Shown piece after piece: positions 1 to 5,361 of a stretch of DNA of 5,361 nt. The first letter of the stretch is position 1; each line of letters starts with the position of its first letter. The DNA is from Clostridia bacterium (GTDB taxonomy: Bacteria; Bacillota; Clostridia; UMGS1810). The notes beneath the pieces are model-generated. The model was not told where the DNA came from, searched no databases, and worked only from the letters and a program-made list of their open reading frames with translations. The position numbers and the translations under genes are program-made. Location: positions 1 to 5,361 of the forward strand of contig JAFYUA010000223.1 of assembly GCA_017549745.1 (NCBI GenBank), written 5' to 3'.

Positions 1-2612
1 CTGAGGTTACCCTGAGTCTGTGCATTCATTTTAAATCCGATTGTATAATCCTCAGCATATTGCTCGCCAATACGCAAATCAGCACTCTGTGCATTGGTAT
101 TAACATAGTCGGCTTCTGAATCATAAATCCAGTTATTGGTATATGCCATATTTAGGTAGCAACCATTGTTTTCAAGTTGTTTACCTACTTCTGATGTCAT
201 TTCAGAAAAGTCAGCTATCCACGGGCCAACTTCAGGTTCTGCATCATCGTCCGGCACTTCATCAACTTTTGAAACCGTATAACTACCGGGCTTGGCTTTA
301 AAACAAATCACCTCTTCGCCTGATGAACTTACAGCATAAACATTTGTTCCATTTCCTGAAATATTCCATATGCCTTCTTCAACATCAGCTATTAAACATG
401 TAACTTCATTATATCCATTTTCACGAACAGTCAAAGAAAAGTCCTCGGTTTGTGTGTTTGCATTTTCAGAAAACATAACCATTCTGTCCTTAACAGTAAC
501 TCCGACAAACCCACTCATAGATTCCTTGTACATAGGAAGCTCCGGCAGATTTTTGTCATTATCTGTCACATACATAGCATTAAGAAACACATCATTTTCA
601 GATTCGTTTTCAGGTGATAGTTCTATACGCCAACTTCCTTTTTCGGAATGATTTGGACTTATATCAGAAACAGAGTAATTATTGCCATCAACCCAAAACT
701 CTTTACCTTCTCCGCCTACTTTTTCGATGTTAAAGGCAGATGGCATAAGAGTTTTGTTTACAAGCTTGCCACCGTATCCGTTTTCTGTACGGGATATTAC
801 AGTGGTGTTTGCTTCTACCACAGGTTCTTCAATACTGTGAAGCAACCACTTTTTGTCAAATGTTTTATCAGACGATGTTACATTGTCGAAAACAACAAAT
901 GCAGCAGGATAATCCTCATCAAACAAATCAAGAAAAACCATTGAACGATTGTATGATTTTATCTTGTCAGAATATGCGGGGGAAAGGTCTGTTTTCAGAT
1001 ATGAAAAAGCAGGTGTTTGTGCATTGGGACCAATATATGTTCCTTTTGTATCTGCATAATGACAATCTTCCGACATCATATATTCATAATCTTTGGCATA
1101 TAGTTGTTTATTAAATTTTTGTCCGCCATCATTTGCATATTCCTTGCCGCTGTATGCAGTGAATTTTTCATTTGGATCATAAACCGTGACCAGATTATGA
1201 GCAACCGTTCTTTTGTCATAATTCAAGCTATGTTCACTACCTGATTCATAGTAGCCCGAATCAATTGCAAGAGCACCTTTATAGTAGATCTGGAATGCTC
1301 CGGTATCAAGATGCATATGGTCACCTATATTTATTTCATTCGCTTTAAACTGTGCCATTGCAACATCAGAATCACTGCCGCTTTCCCAGCTTGTCCTGTG
1401 AAACACAGATGTGAGAGGATAAGTGGTCTTATATGCTGTGGGCAAATCATCCTCTGTTTTATATGGTTTATTTGGATCAGCACACACTACCAGCCAAAAT
1501 GCATATGGAGAATATCCATTAATTGAAAGGTCCTTTATAAACTGACCGCGAACATATGGATTATCATATATTGCATTTAATAAAATTAATGAATACCATT
1601 CTTCTGTATTGTAATATTCAGATTTTGTTCTGTTGCGGTATACATAGTCATCTGAATCTTTTAAAATCATACCGTCAGGTCGTCTGGCATAAATGTAGCG
1701 CAAAATAACATTTTCAATTTCTTCGCCATAAACCGACGGATAGCCCATACGGCTGAAAAGAAGTTCTGCATACAGTTCACAACCAAGACGAAACCTGCCA
1801 TATGCCGAGCCTTGCGGATGATTACCTGAGGAGTTGAAAAGCTTTCGGGATGCTGCGAATTTTGAAAAAACAATTCCTGCAGCATAATTATACATTTCAG
1901 GGTCTTCATCATAGCACGCTATGCCGCATGAAAGCATATCTCTGCGAATTTCATATTCACCGTTGTGTCCTCCGGTTGAGCCAAGGTCATCTTTCGGCGG
2001 ATAACCAATTTCCTTGGTTGCACATATTTCCTTGAAGCGTTTGATAAAATAATTCTTGTCGCTATCGGTCATTTGGTCGTAGCACCAGTCATAAACAACG
2101 GCGCCCATAACCATAACTGTGCCCTTTTCTCTTGTAACATCACTTTTATTTTCATCAAAAGTAACTGTGCGCAGCACATTTGTTGCATGCAATATAGTAT
2201 CTTTTGCCCAATTGGCGTCTTCTTCACCAAGAGCGTATACAAGAGCTCTGCACTGTACCCAGTTCACTATGTCTGCATCATAGTTTCCGGAGGTGTTTTC
2301 AGAAAGTTCAGAATTATAAGTTGACTCTGTTATACTTTTCACTACATTCCACGCCGGTCTGATTTCCTCTGTCTGGATATACAGTTTTAAATTTTTAATA
2401 TATTCAGGTGTGAGGAAAACTCTCGGATGTCCGGATATGGGTTTTATTGCAGGTTCCGAAACCGAATCGGAACCTGCTGCAAGCTCTGCGCTCTTACTCA
2501 TGTTGTAAGTTGTGTCTTCAATCGCACCTGCCAAATCTGCACTAAAACAACTCACAGAAAATGTTGATGCTAAAACTGCCATAATACATATGCAAACCAC
2601 AAATTTTTTCAT
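1..2612 (-). CDS. Secreted heparinase II-like (PL21) polysaccharide lyase, 3' end beyond window
   Basis: The frame is open from an ATG at 2612 to the window edge (870 full codons, no stop). Residues 1-25 are a signal peptide (MKKFVVCICIMAVL..., likely cut after SCFSA). Residues about 58-784 match Pedobacter heparinase II, as I recall that sequence, almost end to end: HPRVFLTPE (62-70), VYDWCYDQM (173-181), RRPDG (310-314), a DHMH motif (431-434), FQIYYKGALAID (440-451), TVAHN (469-473) and WLLHSIE. Catalytic candidates are H216, E219, Y271 and H432, equivalent to H202, E205, Y257 and H406; the H216-Y271 spacing of 55 is the same. The zinc site would be H434, D451 and H472. The family cleaves heparin and heparan sulfate by beta-elimination outside the cytoplasm. 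An acidic linker (785-797) leads to a further, unidentified module. It is the last of three genes in the window, 41 nt after the previous one. The fold and family are confident; the substrate is inferred. Confidence 0.93.
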   Translation of the reverse strand, partial: MKKFVVCICIMAVLASTFSVSCFSADLAGAIEDTTYNMSKSAELAAGSDSVSEPAIKPISGHPRVFLTPEYIKNLKLYIQTEEIRPAWNVVKSITESTYNSELSENTSGNYDADIVNWVQCRALVYALGEEDANWAKDTILHATNVLRTVTFDENKSDVTREKGTVMVMGAVVYDWCYDQMTDSDKNYFIKRFKEICATKEIGYPPKDDLGSTGGHNGEYEIRRDMLSCGIACYDEDPEMYNYAAGIVFSKFAASRKLFNSSGNHPQGSAYGRFRLGCELYAELLFSRMGYPSVYGEEIENVILRYIYARRPDGMILKDSDDYVYRNRTKSEYYNTEEWYSLILLNAIYDNPYVRGQFIKDLSINGYSPYAFWLVVCADPNKPYKTEDDLPTAYKTTYPLTSVFHRTSWESGSDSDVAMAQFKANEINIGDHMHLDTGAFQIYYKGALAIDSGYYESGSEHSLNYDKRTVAHNLVTVYDPNEKFTAYSGKEYANDGGQKFNKQLYAKDYEYMMSEDCHYADTKGTYIGPNAQTPAFSYLKTDLSPAYSDKIKSYNRSMVFLDLFDEDYPAAFVVFDNVTSSDKTFDKKWLLHSIEEPVVEANTTVISRTENGYGGKLVNKTLMPSAFNIEKVGGEGKEFWVDGNNYSVSDISPNHSEKGSWRIELSPENESENDVFLNAMYVTDNDKNLPELPMYKESMSGFVGVTVKDRMVMFSENANTQTEDFSLTVRENGYNEVTCLIADVEEGIWNISGNGTNVYAVSSSGEEVICFKAKPGSYTVSKVDEVPDDDAEPEVGPWIADFSEMTSEVGKQLENNGCYLNMAYTNNWIYDSEADYVNTNAQSADLRIGEQYAEDYTIGFKMNAQTQGNL
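269..569 (-). repeat. Paralogous coding repeat, copy in downstream lyase gene
   Basis: This segment aligns without gaps to 5061-5361 (constant offset of 4792). Over 100 codons I count about 34 amino-acid differences. In the best 90 nt (480-569 against 5272-5361) I count about 14 base differences. It encodes the C-terminal beta domain of the lyase, including DNDKNLPELP and MSGFVGVTVKDRMV. The repeat reflects duplication of the lyase gene, not a mobile element. Confidence 0.85.
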
Positions 2613-2653
2613 AAATCCACCTACATAAAATTTCATCCTATATTACAATAACA
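2613..2653 (-). other. 41-nt intergenic spacer without terminator
   Basis: This AT-rich spacer separates the accessory gene from the downstream lyase gene. I see no inverted repeat followed by a T run, so transcription probably reads through and the genes share one transcript. A poor promoter-like match (TGGACA, 17 nt, TGTTAT) spans 2676-2648, but it is not convincing in such AT-rich sequence. Confidence 0.5.
2617..2622 (-). promoter_or_regulatory. Ribosome binding site of the heparinase II-like gene
   Basis: AGGTGG lies 4 nt before the ATG at 2612. AGGTG matches the 3' part of the full Shine-Dalgarno consensus (GGAGGTGA). It is weaker and closer to the start than the site of the previous gene. 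Together with the signal peptide that begins directly at this ATG, it supports the chosen start. Confidence 0.6.
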
Positions 2654-4207
2654 TTAATTAGAACTGTATTTGTCCAAAAGATTAATATTTTGTATTGAAT
2701 CAAAAACACATACTCTTATTTCATATTCAGAATCAGGTTTGGAATATTGGAAGGATAATTCTTCTGATGATGAACTTCCCCGTACTTCTTTAACACCCGC
2801 TTCAATAAGCATATTATCTTTAAATAATCCTGCCATTACAACATATGTTTTTCCCTCGCCTGTAGTATTTCTCATGTTCACAGCAAGGTTCAATTTATTT
2901 CCGTTCAGAGTTTCGTTTACTTCATCAATACAAAAAGGAAGCTTTTCTGTTTTGAATGAAAGAGCCAAATCCGATTTTGCAGGTGCACCAATAGCAGATT
3001 TCACATCTGTCAAATCAATAGTATATCCGGTGTTAGAATTTAACTTTGGTACAACAGCAGAAAACTTTTTCAAGCTTGAATCAACAGACGAAAAATCTAA
3101 TTTTGTTATTTTTCCGTCAGCTCTGATTAATTGAACATTTTTCAGTGTATCAGCATCCATCTCTGAATCAAATTCCAAAGTAAGCTCCGTATTTTCATAA
3201 GGTACATTCTGTGAATCACCGGAGCTGAATTTTATTTCTGCATTATAGGACTTGGCAATATAATAAGCCCTGATATTATCAAGACAAACTTCACTGTCTG
3301 TCACCGACAACTTATGTCGACCAAAATATATATTGGTTGCATTTTGGTACTGAAGCTCATATACACTAACCGACTCATCATTCACAAATATGTACATATA
3401 CTTTGTGCCTTCGGGTGCAAAGTCATATAATACTTTCACTCTATACCATGTATCGGCATCAATTTTATAATCAGTTCCGCTGATGCACCCTTCCGTATCT
3501 ATAAAAGAAGGTGGCTTTGTAATCCACTGATATTCATATCCGTCGGAGCCGTCATTTTTGGGACGCCATGCGCTGTTGGACAAAAAATTCCCGTTAATTT
3601 CAGAAGGATCAGGAGACATAAAGTCAAACTCATACACATATGAGCCCTGATATCCGGTATTGGATGAGTTCAGAAAGAAACTGACTGAAAATTTCTTTGA
3701 ATCATCTGTTTTTTTAGCATAGAAATAGGTGTTTCCGCTTTCTTCATCGGTGATACATCTTATTTCATGGCTATCGGGATTTTCAGAAAACGAACCACCT
3801 TTGTAAGCTGTTTTGGAATCTGAAAAATCCAAAGCACCAAGCTCACCAACCTCAATAAAATCATAAGCAATTAATTTAAGAGTGTTGGAGCGGATGGTAT
3901 CGTTACCATCCACACCAGCACAAGCATATATGTTATTTTCGCCGCTATTTAAAACTGCATAAAATGATTCACAATCAGCATCTGAGGTACAAATCAGTTC
4001 ATCATTGTTGTATATCTCTATAGAAGCACCGTTCAAATCAGATGCTTCTATATCAATTCTTACTTTTGTTCCCTTTGGATATGTTACATCGACATTGTTG
4101 TGACAACTCAAAACAATTTGACCGGTTGGGTCATCAGCATATGCCGCATCAGGTACATAAGATAAAATCAGTGTTAACACACAAAGAAAAGCTATTAGTT
4201 TTTTCAT
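2654..4207 (-). CDS. Secreted multidomain beta-sandwich protein, probable carbohydrate-binding accessory
   Basis: This is a complete 517-residue protein. I do not recognise a named family for the whole chain. Residues 1-24 are a signal peptide ending in the AxA site AYA. Residues about 29-117 look like an Ig-like domain. Residues about 120-318 look like a concanavalin-A/LamG-type jelly roll, with the patterns YVYEFDF, WYRVKVLYDF and CLDNIRAYYI (edge strands and the typical 'DNI' ending). Residues about 322-420 resemble the SbsA/Big_5 Ig-like domain (LTLEFDSEMDADTL, the 'F-sxxMdxxTl' pattern). Residues 424-517 form another beta-rich domain. No catalytic motif, LPXTG motif or SLH repeat is visible, so it is probably released or held by sugar or protein contacts. 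It lies between two heparinase II-like lyase genes, 14 nt after the first, so I infer a role in binding or presenting the same polysaccharide. A ligand-free structural role, or an unrecognised lyase/hydrolase jelly roll, is possible. Confidence 0.9.
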   Translation of the reverse strand: MKKLIAFLCVLTLILSYVPDAAYADDPTGQIVLSCHNNVDVTYPKGTKVRIDIEASDLNGASIEIYNNDELICTSDADCESFYAVLNSGENNIYACAGVDGNDTIRSNTLKLIAYDFIEVGELGALDFSDSKTAYKGGSFSENPDSHEIRCITDEESGNTYFYAKKTDDSKKFSVSFFLNSSNTGYQGSYVYEFDFMSPDPSEINGNFLSNSAWRPKNDGSDGYEYQWITKPPSFIDTEGCISGTDYKIDADTWYRVKVLYDFAPEGTKYMYIFVNDESVSVYELQYQNATNIYFGRHKLSVTDSEVCLDNIRAYYIAKSYNAEIKFSSGDSQNVPYENTELTLEFDSEMDADTLKNVQLIRADGKITKLDFSSVDSSLKKFSAVVPKLNSNTGYTIDLTDVKSAIGAPAKSDLALSFKTEKLPFCIDEVNETLNGNKLNLAVNMRNTTGEGKTYVVMAGLFKDNMLIEAGVKEVRGSSSSEELSFQYSKPDSEYEIRVCVFDSIQNINLLDKYSSN

Positions 4208-4215
4208 CTTTATTA

Positions 4216-4223
4216 CCCTCCTT
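4216..4223 (-). promoter_or_regulatory. Strong ribosome binding site overlapping upstream stop codon
   Basis: AAGGAGGG lies 8 nt before the ATG at 4207, an ideal Shine-Dalgarno match and spacing. Its first two bases are the last two of the TAA stop of the preceding gene (4224-4222). A terminating ribosome would therefore sit on the next initiation site, which suggests coupled translation. It also fixes the start of the 517-residue protein. Confidence 0.85.
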
Positions 4224-5361
4224 ATTTTGATACTATCATTTCATTAACTGAATTCCAGTAATTTCCCGAAACATTTGTTCCGTGACCAACAAATCTTACA
4301 AATCTTGCATTGCCTTTTGCCGCGAACTCCTCAAGACTTTCTGTAGTGCCGCTGCTTTCTCCGGAATAAACTTTAGTATAATTTACGCCATCATTTGAAA
4401 ATTCAATATCAAAAATTGTTTTACGCTTGGCACCCTTATAGAATGAAATCCAGAGTTTTGATATGTCATAAGATGCTCCAAGATCATATTCCAGCCAAGT
4501 GTCGGTTCCTTCGCATGACCAGCGTGTTTCAAGTGCATAGTCATTACTATTGCTCTCTACATTACCATCATTACCCGAAGCAGTGATGCTAATTGGTACG
4601 ATAGCATCATTTTCAACATCAATTTTTGAACTGATTTCTTTTGATACAGATACTATACTTACATCCAATATACGGGCTATGCTATCATATTTTACATTAA
4701 ATCTAAGGAAGTCCTTAAAATCAACAACCGGAACATACATAACTCCATTCTCTACAAAAGTTGGAGATGAAAGTTCTATTGTGTTGCCGTTTAAAATGTA
4801 GCTTACAGCTTGCGGATATATTTCTGCGCTGTTCGCCCCTCTATGAGCAATTGCACATCCGCGGGAGCTATCCCACTCTACAGTTGCGCCAAATTGTTTG
4901 AACATTACTTTAAGAGGTACATATGCAACATTGCCAACCAGTTTGTTGGGGAGTTCATTGCGGATGAATGCTCTGTCAGCACTATTATAAACTATAAAAT
5001 CTCCGCATTTCTCTTTTTCCGCCTCAGACCATACAAATTCATCTGCCGAAGAGTCTGTTTTGGAAATCATATAATTACCCGGTTTAACATTAAAGCAAAG
5101 GACACCTTCGCCGGATTTGCTTTCAACATTAATGTTTACTCCGTTACCCGACACATTCCAGATGCCTTCTTCTGTGTCTGCTATAAAACAAGTTACATCA
5201 CTGTATCCATTATCACGAACTGTTATATTGAATGAATTCGTTTTAGCTTTGGTATCTTTTGTGAAGAGCACCATTCTGTCTTTAACAGTTACTCCCACAA
5301 ATCCGCTCATAGCTTCCTGATATATGGGGAGCTCCGGAAGATTTTTGTCATTATCGGTTAC
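4222..5361 (-). CDS. C-terminal part of a second heparinase II-like protein with copper-amine-oxidase-N-like and F5/8C domains (5' end beyond window)
   Basis: The reading frame stays open to the right edge. The ATG at 5310 is internal, because the 17 codons before it (VTDNDKNLPELPIYQEA) match the other lyase in this window. The visible part is 379 residues. Residues 1-103 (5053-5361) are the C-terminal beta domain of a heparinase II-like lyase, about two thirds identical to residues 682-784 of the downstream lyase. Residues about 122-234 (4660-4998) resemble the copper-amine-oxidase N-terminal domain common in secreted Clostridia and Paenibacillus proteins: FIRNELPNKLVGNVAYVPL, GATVEWD, MYVPVVDF. 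No copper-oxidase catalytic domain follows. Residues about 255-377 (4231-4599) are an F5/8 type C/discoidin sugar-binding-type module: ETRWSCEG, WLEYDLG, ISFYKG, RFVRFVGHG, WNSVNE. The catalytic half is off the window, so activity cannot be judged. The TAA stop overlaps the ribosome binding site of the next gene. Confidence 0.9.
   Translation of the reverse strand, partial: VTDNDKNLPELPIYQEAMSGFVGVTVKDRMVLFTKDTKAKTNSFNITVRDNGYSDVTCFIADTEEGIWNVSGNGVNINVESKSGEGVLCFNVKPGNYMISKTDSSADEFVWSEAEKEKCGDFIVYNSADRAFIRNELPNKLVGNVAYVPLKVMFKQFGATVEWDSSRGCAIAHRGANSAEIYPQAVSYILNGNTIELSSPTFVENGVMYVPVVDFKDFLRFNVKYDSIARILDVSIVSVSKEISSKIDVENDAIVPISITASGNDGNVESNSNDYALETRWSCEGTDTWLEYDLGASYDISKLWISFYKGAKRKTIFDIEFSNDGVNYTKVYSGESSGTTESLEEFAAKGNARFVRFVGHGTNVSGNYWNSVNEMIVSK
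5061..5361 (-). repeat. Paralogous coding repeat, copy in upstream lyase gene
   Basis: This is the partner of 269-569 in the same orientation. The similarity runs up to the window edge without fading, so it should continue into the unseen catalytic part of the gene. On the 3' side it ends near 5053, where the two proteins switch to unrelated C-terminal modules. Confidence 0.85.

Noticed and set aside
370..2324. Several short plus- and minus-strand open frames (for example 370-651, 809-1114, 1667-1912)
   Set aside because: All lie within the heparinase II-like gene in other frames, have low-complexity or implausible composition and lack start signals.
2544..2555. Lipoprotein signal (Cys22 in SVSC of the downstream lyase)
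   Set aside because: The -3 position is Ser rather than Leu/Val/Ile, so it does not fit the lipobox. An ordinary signal peptidase site after SCFSA is more likely.
2648..2676. Possible internal promoter on the minus strand (TGGACA, 17 nt, TGTTAT)
   Set aside because: The -10 element matches only 4 of 6 consensus bases. Such matches are expected by chance in AT-rich DNA, and part lies within the upstream coding sequence.
2670..3134. Plus-strand open frame of 154 codons
   Set aside because: It lies entirely opposite the well-supported 517-residue gene, shows no family motif and has no good ribosome binding site, so it is a shadow frame.
4660..4998. True copper amine oxidase
   Set aside because: Only the N-terminal-like domain is present. 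The catalytic domain with its topaquinone tyrosine and copper histidines is absent, so oxidase activity should not be assigned.
4222..5310. ATG at 5310 as the start of a 362-residue gene
   Set aside because: The frame is open upstream to the window edge. The preceding 17 codons are nearly identical to the same part of the paralogue, there is no signal peptide and no Shine-Dalgarno site, so this Met is internal.

Overview
This window is almost entirely protein-coding, and every gene I can support lies on the minus strand. I infer a Gram-positive anaerobe of the Clostridia type, plausibly a gut or rumen polysaccharide degrader. The reasons are AT-rich DNA, a canonical AAGGAGGG Shine-Dalgarno site, 'MKK' signal peptides, and secreted multidomain proteins carrying a copper-amine-oxidase-N-like domain, an F5/8C domain and Ig-like domains. 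I cannot name the genus.

In transcription order (right to left) there are three secreted or surface proteins. (1) 5361-4222 is the 3' part of a gene that starts outside the window. It encodes the tail of a heparinase II-like lyase, then a copper-amine-oxidase-N-like domain, then an F5/8 type C (discoidin) domain. (2) 4207-2654 is a complete 517-residue secreted protein built only of beta-sandwich-type modules (Ig-like, concanavalin-A-like jelly roll, SbsA/Big_5-like Ig, C-terminal beta domain), with no recognisable enzyme. (3) 2612-1 is a gene whose 3' end lies beyond the window. It encodes a signal peptide, an almost complete heparinase II (PL21)-like polysaccharide lyase with all recognisable catalytic and zinc-binding residues, an acidic linker, and the start of another module. 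It has no stop codon before the window edge, so an ORF finder requiring both ends misses it.

The gaps are 14 and 41 nt, with no visible terminator, so the three genes look like one operon whose promoter lies to the right of the window. The two lyases are paralogues: 269-569 and 5061-5361 align without gaps over 100 codons at about 66% amino-acid identity by hand count. The accessory protein gene sits between them. The likely shared job is extracellular binding and beta-elimination of a uronic-acid polysaccharide. Heparin or heparan sulfate is the best guess from the heparinase II resemblance, but the substrate is not proven by sequence. There are no RNA genes, CRISPR arrays, mobile elements or non-coding stretches above 300 bases.
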